Assembly (NCBI GenBank): GCA_015492355.1
Contig: WGFF01000033.1
Coordinates: forward strand, 1 to 10,249
From: Deltaproteobacteria bacterium
GTDB taxonomy: Bacteria > Desulfobacterota > GWC2-55-46 > S146-73
Reading direction: 5' to 3'
Length of the DNA stretch: 10,249 bases
Below, one piece after another: positions 1-6,703 of this stretch. The notes beneath the pieces were generated by a model, which was given only the letters and a program-made list of their open reading frames with translations, made no database searches and had not been told where the DNA came from. Position numbers and translations under genes: made by a program. The first letter of the stretch is position 1; every line of letters begins with the position of its first letter.

Positions 1-1527
1 AGACAGGGGGTGGTGGAAAGGCTCACCCTCGATGGGGGACGGGGTGGTAGTTGCAGGGTAAAGGGGGTGGTGCTCGATACAGGCGAGCATATAAGGGCGC
101 AGGCGGTCATCATAACAGTGGGTACCTTCCTCAGGGGACTCATACACATAGGGCTCAGAAACTATCCCGGTGGAAGGGCAGGGGATATGCCGAGTGTGGG
201 GCTATCCGAGTGTCTCAAGGGACTGGGGTTCAGGATGGGACGGCTCAAGACAGGCACCTGCCCCAGGCTCGATGGAAGGACTATAGATTACTCAAGGCTC
301 ACCTTACAGGAGCCGGACAGGGACATAAAACCCTTCTCCCTCTCCACCCCATCCATAACAAGGAGGCAGGTACCGTGCTACATAACATATACGAACAGAA
401 AGACCCATGAGGTCATACTCGAAAACCTCGACCGCTCACCCCTCTACAGCGGTGTCATAGAGGGCATAGGACCGAGATACTGCCCCTCGATAGAGGACAA
501 GGTGGTGAAATTCCCGGAAAAACAGAGACATCAGGTCTTCCTCGAGCCAGAGGGCTACGATACAAGGGAGGTCTATCCCAACGGGCTCTCAACGAGCCTG
601 CCTGTGGACGTGCAGGTGCGGTTTTTGAGAACCATAGAGGGGCTCGAAGAGGTGGAGATATTGAGACCTGGCTATGCCATAGAATACGACTTCATAGACC
701 CCACCCAGCTCCATCAGACCCTCGAGGCAAAGGAGATAGAGAACCTCTACTTTGCGGGACAGATAAACGGTACATCGGGTTACGAAGAGGCAGCGTCCCA
801 GGGTTTGATGGCTGGTATAAATGCGGTACAGAAACTCAGTGGCAGACCACCCCTTGTGCTCGATAGATCAGAAGCCTACATAGGTGTACTCATAGACGAC
901 CTTGTGACAAAGGGCACCCGGGAGCCCTACAGGATGTTCACCTCCAGGGCGGAATACAGGCTCCTTTTAAGGGAGGACAATGCAGAGGAGAGGCTGAGGG
1001 AGAAGGGCTATAAGGTCGGGCTTGTGAGAGATGGAGACTACAGGGACTTCCTTAAAAGGAGAGAGATGGTGGAACTCCTCAAAAAACATCTGGAGAATAC
1101 ACGGCTTATGCCAACACCAGAGGTCAACCACATCCTCAGGGAGAAGGGGCTGGGAGAGATAAAGACACCCACCACACTTAAAGACCTCCTCAGGCGTCCC
1201 TCAGCGGATATAAAAGGGCTCCTTGAGTTTATCGAGCATACACTCCACATCCCTGAAGATATAGCCTTCAGGGTGGAGACAGAGGTGAAGTACGAGGGAT
1301 ACATAAGGAGACAGGCAGAACAGATCGAGAGGTTCAGGAAGCTTGAGGGCATGAGGATACCAGAGGACATGGATTACGGGAAGGTACCTGGCCTTTCCAG
1401 GGAAATAGTGGAAAAACTCTCCACCCTTAAGCCCGCCTCCATAGGGCAGGCAAGCAGGATACCCGGTATAACCCCTGCTGCGATCACTGTACTCATGATA
1501 TACCTACGGCGCCTCCAGCCTGCCTGA
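1..1527 (+). CDS. mnmG: MnmG (GidA), tRNA U34 carboxymethylaminomethyl-modification FAD enzyme, 5' truncated
   Basis: With MnmE, MnmG installs the (carboxymethyl)aminomethyl group on wobble uridine 34 of certain tRNAs in the cytoplasm, using FAD and a methylene-folate donor. The frame is open from base 1, so the gene starts outside the window; 508 residues are present against a usual 620-630, so roughly the first 115-120 residues, including the FAD-binding GxGxxG, are missing. The GTG at 10 is internal. Conserved blocks seen in order: GTFLRGLIHIG, GRLKTGTCPRLDGR, CYITYTNRKTHEVI, GPRYCPSIEDK (holding the conserved Cys of the family), YPNGLSTSLP, FAGQINGTSGYEEAASQG and TSRAEYRLLLREDNAEERL. The C-terminal helical domain that contacts MnmE and tRNA is complete, ending with KPASIGQASRIPGITPAAI. 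The usual family motif has GTPPR; here it is GTCPR, a mild variant. It lies 79 bases before rsmG, the classical gidA-gidB order. Confidence 0.97.
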   Translation, partial: RQGVVERLTLDGGRGGSCRVKGVVLDTGEHIRAQAVIITVGTFLRGLIHIGLRNYPGGRAGDMPSVGLSECLKGLGFRMGRLKTGTCPRLDGRTIDYSRLTLQEPDRDIKPFSLSTPSITRRQVPCYITYTNRKTHEVILENLDRSPLYSGVIEGIGPRYCPSIEDKVVKFPEKQRHQVFLEPEGYDTREVYPNGLSTSLPVDVQVRFLRTIEGLEEVEILRPGYAIEYDFIDPTQLHQTLEAKEIENLYFAGQINGTSGYEEAASQGLMAGINAVQKLSGRPPLVLDRSEAYIGVLIDDLVTKGTREPYRMFTSRAEYRLLLREDNAEERLREKGYKVGLVRDGDYRDFLKRREMVELLKKHLENTRLMPTPEVNHILREKGLGEIKTPTTLKDLLRRPSADIKGLLEFIEHTLHIPEDIAFRVETEVKYEGYIRRQAEQIERFRKLEGMRIPEDMDYGKVPGLSREIVEKLSTLKPASIGQASRIPGITPAAITVLMIYLRRLQPA

Positions 1528-1606
1528 AGGTTTTACGTCTGTGTGGGATGCCTGAGGATACACTGTTACAGCAAATAATCATGGATACCCCAGGTCTTAC
1601 GCGTGT

Positions 1607-2251
1607 ATGGTAGTGCTGGAGGATATACTAAAAGAGGGAGCAGATAGGCTGGGAATAAGGCTTGATGAGAGCCAGATAAGTAGATTTCTCACCTACCTTG
1701 AGGAACTCAAGAGGTGGAACAGAAGGATAAACCTTACAGCCCTCACATCGGATAGGGAGATAATCACAAGGCACTTTCTCGACTCCCTCACCCCTGCCCA
1801 TCTTCTCAAAGAGGGTTTTCATCTTCTCGATATAGGCAGTGGTGCGGGTTTTCCAGGGCTACCCCTCAAGATAGCCCTGCCAGGGCTCAGGGTTACACTC
1901 ATGGAGGCTACAGAGAAGAAGGTCTTTTTCATAAAACACCTCCTCAGGAGACTCGGTATCAAGGAGGGTATAGAGCCCATCTGCGGAAGGGCAGAGGATG
2001 GGCATCTTGTGGGAAGGTACAGGGGCTCTTTCGATGTGGTCATATCCCGTGCGGTCACCGGGCTTGAGGTCTTTTTAAGACTCTCCCTTCCCTATGTGCG
2101 AAGGGGAGGGATGGTTGTATCCATGAAGGGAAGTGGCTTTGAGAGGGAACTCAGGGGAAGGGTCCCTCAGGAATACGGGGAGATTACGGTTGAGGAGGTG
2201 GGGATACCCTTTACAGAGAGAAAGACCGTACTTATTGTGTGCAGGAGATAG
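1607..2251 (+). CDS. rsmG: RsmG (GidB), 16S rRNA m7G527 methyltransferase
   Basis: RsmG methylates N7 of G527 in the 530 loop of 16S rRNA using S-adenosylmethionine; loss is known to give low-level streptomycin resistance in other bacteria. The product is 214 residues, the normal family length. Visible motifs: an N-terminal helical segment ending WNRRINLTAL (37-46), RHFLDS (55-60), the SAM-binding glycine loop DIGSGAGFPG (75-84), acidic residue E100 at the end of the next strand, and the late SRAV (147-150) typical of RsmG. I kept the ATG at 1607; a GTG two codons later (1613) would also fit, and no clear Shine-Dalgarno is visible before either, so the exact start is open by two codons. It is probably cotranscribed with mnmG. 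The stop codon lies three bases before a parS site. Confidence 0.96.
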   Translation: MVVLEDILKEGADRLGIRLDESQISRFLTYLEELKRWNRRINLTALTSDREIITRHFLDSLTPAHLLKEGFHLLDIGSGAGFPGLPLKIALPGLRVTLMEATEKKVFFIKHLLRRLGIKEGIEPICGRAEDGHLVGRYRGSFDVVISRAVTGLEVFLRLSLPYVRRGGMVVSMKGSGFERELRGRVPQEYGEITVEEVGIPFTERKTVLIVCRR

Positions 2252-2254
2252 ATA

Positions 2255-2270
2255 TGTTCCACGTGGAACA
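2255..2270. other. parS centromere site (ParB-binding palindrome)
   Basis: TGTTCCACGTGGAACA is a perfect 16-base palindrome that matches the chromosomal parS consensus TGTTNCACGTGNAACA at every defined position. ParB-CTP clamps load at such sites and slide on flanking DNA, and ParA moves the complex during segregation. The site lies between rsmG and parA, 105 bases upstream of the parA start, so ParB loading here could also affect parAB transcription (inference). No other full match was seen in the window. Confidence 0.95.
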
Positions 2271-2337
2271 GGGACTTAAGTGGGTATTCCCCTGAAACCC
2301 CCTTTTAAGAGCCCTTCGGTGGTGTCCATGAAAAGAC

Positions 2338-2365
2338 TTGAAAACAAGGGCATATATGTTAAACT
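2338..2365 (+). promoter_or_regulatory. candidate sigma70-type promoter for parAB
   Basis: TTGAAA at 2338-2343 (5 of 6 to TTGACA) is followed 16 bases later by TAAACT at 2360-2365 (4 of 6 to TATAAT). If used, transcription would begin only a few bases before the parA ATG at 2376, giving an almost leaderless message. That would fit the absence of a clear Shine-Dalgarno before parA. This is pattern matching only; readthrough from mnmG-rsmG is an equal possibility. Confidence 0.25.
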
Positions 2366-2375
2366 TTCATAGCCA

Positions 2376-3152
2376 ATGGCGAGGGTCATCTCCATAGCCA
2401 ACCAGAAGGGAGGGGTTGGCAAGACCACCACGGCGGTCAATCTCTCTGCCTGGATAGCGGTGGCTGAAAGGCGCGTACTCCTTGTGGATTTCGACCCCCA
2501 GGGGAATGCAACCTCGGGTGTGGGGGTGGAGAGGAACAACGGTGGTGGGATATACCGTGCCATAATAGACCGTGGTGGGCTCAAGGGTATTGTAAGGGAT
2601 ACGGAGCTTGAGTACCTCAAGGTGGTACCATCGAGTATAGACCTCATAGGTGCAGAGGTGGAGCTCGTGGACGACCCGCAGAGGGAGTTCAGGCTCAGGG
2701 AGTGCCTCAGGGATGTTGTGGATGAGTACGACTATATATTCATAGACTGCCCGCCCTCGTTGAGCCTCCTTACGGTAAATGCCCTTACCGCATCCCATTC
2801 TGTTTTGATACCGCTCCAGTGCGAGTATTATGCCCTGGAGGGGATAAGTCAGATACTCAGGACCATAGACCTCATAAGGGCGAACCTCAATCCAGGGCTC
2901 GAGATCGAGGGTGTGCTCCTTACCATGTTCGATCCCAGGAACAATCTATCCCATCAGGTTGCAGAGGAGGTAAAGAGGCACTTCAGGGAGAAGACCTTTT
3001 CCACCATCATACCGCGTAACGTAAGGCTTTCGGAGTCTCCGAGCTTCGGAAAGCCTGTACTTCTCTACGATATCCATTCAAAGGGCGCTGTAAGCTACAT
3101 GGAACTGGCAAAGGAGATAATCCTTTCAAGGCAGAGGGGTGGCAGGTGTTGA
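2376..3152 (+). CDS. parA: ParA (Soj), chromosome-partitioning ATPase
   Basis: ParA is a Walker-type ATPase that binds DNA non-specifically as an ATP dimer and is released by ParB-stimulated hydrolysis, driving origin segregation. The 258-residue product has the deviant Walker A motif KGGVGKTT (11-18) with the signature lysine K11 and K16, the switch I region DFDPQGN (38-44) and Walker B YIFIDCPPS (120-128). It has the short form typical of chromosomal Soj/ParA, with no N-terminal helix-turn-helix as in large plasmid ParA proteins. The start ATG gives MARVISIANQKGG, the normal family beginning; no strong ribosome-binding site precedes it. The 3' end overlaps parB by 7 bases, so the two are translationally coupled. 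The upstream parS and the mnmG-rsmG context show this is the chromosomal copy, near the replication origin in most bacteria. Confidence 0.97.
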   Translation: MARVISIANQKGGVGKTTTAVNLSAWIAVAERRVLLVDFDPQGNATSGVGVERNNGGGIYRAIIDRGGLKGIVRDTELEYLKVVPSSIDLIGAEVELVDDPQREFRLRECLRDVVDEYDYIFIDCPPSLSLLTVNALTASHSVLIPLQCEYYALEGISQILRTIDLIRANLNPGLEIEGVLLTMFDPRNNLSHQVAEEVKRHFREKTFSTIIPRNVRLSESPSFGKPVLLYDIHSKGAVSYMELAKEIILSRQRGGRC

Positions 3153-3985
3153 AGAAAAAGAAGGTGCTCGGAAGGGGGCTTGATGCCCTCATAGGCAGTA
3201 CAGTCGGCTCCAAGGAGAGGTTCAGGTTCTGTCCTGTTGAGAAGATAAGACCCAACAGGAGACAGCCCAGGAAGAGGTTTGATGAGTCCTCCCTGCGGGA
3301 ACTTGCGGATTCTATTAAGGAAAAGGGTATAATAGAGCCACTCGTTGTGAGGGAGAACGGGGGGGATTTTGAGCTCATAGCAGGGGAGAGGAGGTGGAGG
3401 GCTGCAAGGCTTGCAGGGCTCAAAGAGGTACCAGTGGTTCTTCTCGAGGCATCGGATGAGGAGAGCCTTGAGTACGCCCTCATCGAAAACATCCAGAGAG
3501 AAGACCTCAATCCTATAGAGGAGGCTGAGGCGTACAGGAGCCTTATGGGGTTTGGTCTTTCCCAGGAAGAGGTGGCAAAAAAGGTGGGAAAGGACAGGGC
3601 AACGGTTGCAAACTACCTTCGCCTCCTAAAACTCCCGCCAGAGGTGAGGGATGAACTCATCCAGGGCAGTATAACCATGGGACATGCAAGGGCTATACTC
3701 TCCCTTCAGGGGCATGCCCTCCAGAGGGAGGTGTGCAGGAAGGTCATAAAAAGGGGGCTCTCTGTAAGGGAGACAGAGCGACTTGTCCAGAGGGTCTCCA
3801 CCGAAGGGGATGAACGGACAGACAAAAGGGATTTACATCTCATCTCAATAGAGGATGAGTTAAGGGAGATGTTCGGGACAAAGGTCACTGTAAAGGAGAG
3901 GGGGGGTAAGGGTAGAATAGAGATAAACTATTTCTCCACGGAGGAGAGGGAAAGGATACTCGATATACTCCGCTCAAGGTGGTAG
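3146..3985 (+). CDS. parB: ParB (Spo0J), parS-binding CTPase
   Basis: ParB binds parS, hydrolyses CTP, forms a sliding clamp and stimulates ParA; it also recruits SMC to origins in many species. The 279-residue product starts with basic KKKKVLGRGLDALIG, the short N-terminal peptide that stimulates the ParA ATPase. It then has the CTP-binding motif GERRWRAARLAG (80-91), ENIQREDLNPIEEAEAY (114-130), and a helix-turn-helix around 139-160 (GLSQEEVAKKVGKDRATVANYL). A C-terminal dimerisation region ends in ERERILDILRSRW. The start is either GTG at 3146 or TTG at 3149; both overlap the parA stop and follow the purine-rich GAGGGGTGG at 3134-3142, so the choice changes the protein by only one residue. 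It is a complete canonical chromosomal ParB, and the nearby parS is its expected target. Confidence 0.97.
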   Translation: MLKKKKVLGRGLDALIGSTVGSKERFRFCPVEKIRPNRRQPRKRFDESSLRELADSIKEKGIIEPLVVRENGGDFELIAGERRWRAARLAGLKEVPVVLLEASDEESLEYALIENIQREDLNPIEEAEAYRSLMGFGLSQEEVAKKVGKDRATVANYLRLLKLPPEVRDELIQGSITMGHARAILSLQGHALQREVCRKVIKRGLSVRETERLVQRVSTEGDERTDKRDLHLISIEDELREMFGTKVTVKERGGKGRIEINYFSTEERERILDILRSRW

Positions 3986-4020
3986 GATGGTCGGCTGGAA
4001 GGGGGATGATGCCTCTATAT

Positions 4021-4126
4021 AGTAGACAGGGGTCTTCCCAGCCCCTTTTCCAGAAGACTTTGGACCAGAAGTTTTGGGGAAGGGAGTTTGAGGGAAACAC
4101 CTTTTACAAAAGGGGTTTCCCTCAGG
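4021..4126 (+). repeat. intergenic hairpin repeat, copy 1
   Basis: This about 106-base element between parB and the bactofilin gene recurs in the ilvE-phoR spacer. Bases 4069-4126 match 6608-6665 at 57 of 58 positions, while the left half is more diverged. Two inverted repeats are present. One is AAGACTT (4054-4060) with AAGTTTT (4069-4075), which pairs fully if one G-U wobble is allowed. The other is a long hairpin with arms 4089-4105 and 4108-4124, two bases between the arms and one A-G mismatch at 4099. No open frame or T-tract of terminator type follows. The element could be a REP/MITE-like repeat or an RNA hairpin processing or attenuation element between parAB and the bactofilin gene. 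Confidence 0.8.
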
Positions 4127-4175
4127 GTGTAGAGCTTCACCCATGAAAAACGAATCAAAGTCTAAGGAGGGATAG

Positions 4176-4568
4176 ATGTTCAAGAAGGAGGAGTTTAAGA
4201 AGGGCTCCACAGAGATGACGGGTTTTATCGGCAGGGGTATGAGTGTGGAGGGGAAGCTCAGTTTTGAGGGTGCGGTGAGGATAGACGGCAGGTTCAGGGG
4301 CGAGCTGGCAAGCAATGGCACCCTCCTTGTAGGGGAAGGGGCGAATGTGGAGGCACAGATCAAGGTCGATACCGCTGTTATTACAGGGGAGGTGAGGGGC
4401 ACTGTGGAGGCTACCTCAAGGGTCGAGCTCAAGGCACCGGGCAAGATGTTCGGGGATATAAAGACACCCAATCTCATAATCGGAGAGGGTGTAATATTCG
4501 ATGGCAACTGTATAATGACCAAGAAGGAAGGGGCTGTGGAGCTCAAGACAGCCCGAAAAGAGGGATGA
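4176..4568 (+). CDS. Bactofilin (polymer-forming cytoskeletal protein)
   Basis: Bactofilins polymerise without nucleotide into filaments through a right-handed beta-helix and act as scaffolds for cell-wall enzymes, stalk or shape factors, and in some species for ParABS. This 130-residue protein has a short charged N-terminal tail (MFKKEEFKK) and then the bactofilin core at about 16-115. Diagnostic stretches are GFIGRGMSVEGKLSFEGAV, IDGRFRGEL, then regularly spaced hydrophobic/glycine rungs (LLVGEGANVEAQIKVDTAVITGEVRG), and finally KAPGKMFGDIKTP and FDGNCIM. No signal peptide or membrane helix is seen, so it is cytoplasmic, perhaps touching the membrane by its N-terminal tail. A strong ribosome-binding site AAGGAGGG (4164-4171) sets the ATG. 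The stop overlaps the next gene's start (ATGA), coupling it to an exported peptidoglycan enzyme, which argues for a wall-shaping role. From memory, Myxococcus xanthus bacM also lies next to parAB. Confidence 0.93.
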   Translation: MFKKEEFKKGSTEMTGFIGRGMSVEGKLSFEGAVRIDGRFRGELASNGTLLVGEGANVEAQIKVDTAVITGEVRGTVEATSRVELKAPGKMFGDIKTPNLIIGEGVIFDGNCIMTKKEGAVELKTARKEG

Positions 4569-5479
4569 TAAGAAGGTTCTCCCTGGAAAAGCCTCCCCCA
4601 AGAAGGTCATGGATATGGGTACTCGTCCTTTTAACATGGGGGCTTGTTCAATGGGATGCACAGGGGGGAGAGAGGAAGGTACCCGCTTCCATCATATATC
4701 CTGGAGAGAAGGGAAGGATAATAATCGTTGAAAAATCGACCCAGAGGCTTCTGGTATACGATCACAATTATAATCTCATAGAGACCTTCAGGGTTACAAC
4801 TGGCAAGAAAAGGGGAGATAAACAGAGGGAAGGAGACCTCAAGACACCAGAAGGTGTGTATTTTTTTATAGATATTATTGATGGAAGTAATCTGCCTTCG
4901 AGATATGGTGTTATGGCCATTGTTACTGACTATCCCAATCCCTTTGACAGGCTTAAAAAAAAGACGGGCAGTGGTATATGGCTCCATGCAACGGATGAGC
5001 CCGAGAGGATAAAAAGGGCTTTTGATTCAAGGGGTTGCGTGGTTGTAACCAATAACGATATTGTACGTCTGTCGCAGTGGATAGAATTGATGGAGACACC
5101 GATGATTATTGTGGAGAAGGTTGACTATATCCGGGAGAAGGGGCTCTCTTCTTTGCGGGAGGAGGTTTTTGGATTCCTTGAGAGGTGGAGGTCTGCGATG
5201 GAGGAGGGAAAGAAGGGGGTTTTTCTCTCCCTTTACGAGGGCAAGGGGGGTCTTCCTATGTACAGGAGCGGGTATACCCTGGATATAAGGAACATAAGGA
5301 TACTCAGGCACGGGAGGAAAGAGGTGGTCGTGTATTTCAACGAGGTCTCCAGGGGTGGCAAGGGCACAGAAGAGGCTCTAAGGCATCTATATCTTGTGCG
5401 AAGGGAAGGGGGTTTCAGGATTGTAAGGGAGAGGGCTGTGAAAAAATCTCAGAAATATGATAAGACTTCAGGGATGTGA
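4565..5479 (+). CDS. Exported L,D-transpeptidase (YkuD) family protein with C-terminal NTF2-like-looking domain
   Basis: YkuD enzymes use a catalytic cysteine to cut or cross-link the tetrapeptide stems of peptidoglycan in the periplasm; relatives act as L,D-carboxypeptidases. The 304-residue protein begins with RR and a hydrophobic stretch (about 16-29), a signal peptide or anchor. The catalytic domain spans about 50-180: IIIVEKSTQRLLVYD, FRVTTGKKRGDKQREGDLKTPEG, then GIWLHATDEPERI (His141) and SRGCVVVTNNDI with Cys158 (codon 5036-5038). The common arginine after the cysteine (SxGCxR) is valine here, a form I associate with YafK-type members. Residues about 195-297 (EEVFGFLERWRSAMEEGKKGVFLSLY followed by beta-rich sequence) resemble an NTF2/SnoaL-like fold; this is a pattern judgement. 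The family precedent is Helicobacter Csd6, described as a YkuD-fold L,D-carboxypeptidase with an NTF2-like tail in a pathway with the bactofilin CcmA. Whether this protein cross-links or trims cannot be told. Confidence 0.85.
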   Translation: MIRRFSLEKPPPRRSWIWVLVLLTWGLVQWDAQGGERKVPASIIYPGEKGRIIIVEKSTQRLLVYDHNYNLIETFRVTTGKKRGDKQREGDLKTPEGVYFFIDIIDGSNLPSRYGVMAIVTDYPNPFDRLKKKTGSGIWLHATDEPERIKRAFDSRGCVVVTNNDIVRLSQWIELMETPMIIVEKVDYIREKGLSSLREEVFGFLERWRSAMEEGKKGVFLSLYEGKGGLPMYRSGYTLDIRNIRILRHGRKEVVVYFNEVSRGGKGTEEALRHLYLVRREGGFRIVRERAVKKSQKYDKTSGM

Positions 5480-5545
5480 TGAAAACAAAAACCCCTCTTC
5501 ATGTGAGACCCATAAAGACCAAAAAATCCTTAACGAGGTGTTTCT

Positions 5546-6463
5546 GTGGAAAAAGGAAAGAAGATATGGATGGATGGCATACTGATCGACTGGGATGATG
5601 CCAGGGTGCACATACTCACCCATACCCTCCACTACGGGCTCGGGGTCTTCGAGGGTATAAGGTGCTATCTGTGCGAGGATGGAAGGTCTGTCATCTTCAG
5701 ACTTCCCGAGCACACGGAGAGGTTTTTCAAATCAGCCCATATAGCCCAGATGGAGATACCTTATACCCCTGAGGAGATAAACAACGCCATAGTCGAGACC
5801 CTCAAGGCTAACGACCTCAAGGAGGGCTATATAAGGCCCCTTGCCTACCTTGCAGAGGGGAGCATGGGATTGTATCCAAAGAACAATCCTGTCAGGGTTG
5901 CCATAGCAGCATGGCACTGGGGTGCCTATCTCGGTGAGGAGGGATTGAAAAAGGGTATAAGGGTAAAGATATCGTCCTTTGTAAGGCATCATGTGAATTC
6001 AGGTATGACAAAGGCAAAGATAGTGGGTAACTACGTTAATTCCATCCTTGCCAAGAGAGAGGTTGTTGCATCAGGATATGACGAGGCGATACTCCTGGAT
6101 ACAGACGGATATGTCTCAGAGGGCAGTGGAGAGAATATCTTTATGGTAAGGGACGGTGTACTTAAGACCACCCCTCTTACATCTGTCCTCGACGGTATCA
6201 CGAGGGATTCTGTCATAAGGATAGCAAAGGACAACGGGATAAGGCTTGTGGAGGAGCGGTTCACACGGGATGAGCTCTACTCTGCGGACGAGGCATTCTT
6301 TACCGGCACAGCAGCAGAGATAACACCCATCGTAGAGGTGGACAACAGAACCATAGGCACTGGAAAGCCCGGTCCTGTAACAAACACCATCCAGGAGATA
6401 TTCTTCGATGTAGTAAAAGGTAAAAATAAGGACTACATCGACTGGCTCTACTATATCGACTGA
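5546..6463 (+). CDS. ilvE: Branched-chain amino acid aminotransferase (class IV PLP enzyme)
   Basis: This enzyme transfers the amino group between glutamate and the keto acids of leucine, isoleucine and valine, the last step of their synthesis. The 305-residue product matches the BCAT length and layout: KIWMDGILIDWDDARVHILTHTLHYGLGVFEGIRCY at the N-terminus (with the substrate-side YGxGVFEGIR), then IRPLAYLAEGSMGLYP. The PLP lysine region is MTKAKIVGNY, where K158 (codon 6017-6019) aligns with E. coli IlvE K159. Then follow DEAILLDTDGYVSEGSGENIF, DGITRDSVI and FFTGTAAEITPI, the phosphate-binding and fold-type IV signature. The start is GTG at 5546, preceded by GAGGTG (5535-5540) with a five-base spacer. 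It lies 66 bases after the transpeptidase gene, so it may be cotranscribed, with no functional link evident. A terminator follows. Confidence 0.95.
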   Translation: MEKGKKIWMDGILIDWDDARVHILTHTLHYGLGVFEGIRCYLCEDGRSVIFRLPEHTERFFKSAHIAQMEIPYTPEEINNAIVETLKANDLKEGYIRPLAYLAEGSMGLYPKNNPVRVAIAAWHWGAYLGEEGLKKGIRVKISSFVRHHVNSGMTKAKIVGNYVNSILAKREVVASGYDEAILLDTDGYVSEGSGENIFMVRDGVLKTTPLTSVLDGITRDSVIRIAKDNGIRLVEERFTRDELYSADEAFFTGTAAEITPIVEVDNRTIGTGKPGPVTNTIQEIFFDVVKGKNKDYIDWLYYID

Positions 6464-6504
6464 TCTCCCGGTGTGAGGCGATAGTCCATTGAACCGTGCG
6501 GATT

Positions 6505-6556
6505 GGGGGAAACCTTTTTCAGATGGGTGAGCTACCCTGTGGTTTCCCCCTTTTTT
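6505..6556 (+). terminator. Rho-independent terminator after ilvE
   Basis: GGGGGAAACC (6505-6514) and GGTTTCCCCC (6541-6550) are perfect 10-base arms. An inner GGGT/ACCC pair (6525-6528 with 6534-6537) can extend the fold, and six T residues follow at 6551-6556. It is placed 41 bases after the ilvE stop in the right orientation for the + strand operon. No T-tract is seen on the other side, so it should not stop phoR transcription. Confidence 0.75.
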
Positions 6557-6665
6557 GGTAAAAAAGTGTTTTCCCCTGTCCCCTTTCCCAGAAAACTTTT
6601 AGATTAAAAGTTTTGGGGAAGGGAGTTTGAGGGAAACCCCTTTTACAAAAGGGGTTTCCCTCAGG
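6557..6665 (+). repeat. intergenic hairpin repeat, copy 2
   Basis: This is the second copy of the element at 4021-4126, here in the spacer between the convergent ilvE and phoR genes. It carries two clean inverted repeats: AAAACTTTT (6592-6600) with AAAAGTTTT (6606-6614), and the long hairpin with 17-base perfect arms TGAGGGAAACCCCTTTT (6628-6644) and its complement (6647-6663) with AC between them. Read on the - strand, the AT-rich hairpin ends in TTTT, so it might help stop phoR transcripts. The left edge is uncertain because the two copies diverge there and abut the ilvE terminator. Confidence 0.8.
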
Positions 6666-6703
6666 ATTCAGTCCGAAATCGGTTCCTTGAGGGCCGGGCT
6701 TTC

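Noticed and set aside
2291..2312. CCTGAAACCCCCTTTTAAGAG as a decayed third copy of the hairpin repeat
   Set aside because: The likeness is limited to a short C-run and T-run; no complementary arm and no flanking similarity.
2252..2375. Replication origin (DnaA box cluster) near parS
   Set aside because: No TTATCCACA-like boxes were seen here or elsewhere in the window, so oriC is not supported even though the neighbourhood is typical of it.
4143..4175. Ten-codon frame (MKNESKSKEG) ending exactly at the bactofilin ATG, a possible leader peptide
   Set aside because: It has no ribosome-binding site, and its 3' part is simply the bactofilin Shine-Dalgarno sequence read in frame.
3974..4546. Long open frame on the - strand (about 190 codons) across the parB-bactofilin spacer and the bactofilin gene
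   Set aside because: It runs antisense to a clear bactofilin gene. The part resembling another - strand frame at 6519-7049 (NPEGNPFCKR-like) is only a translation of the intergenic hairpin repeat.
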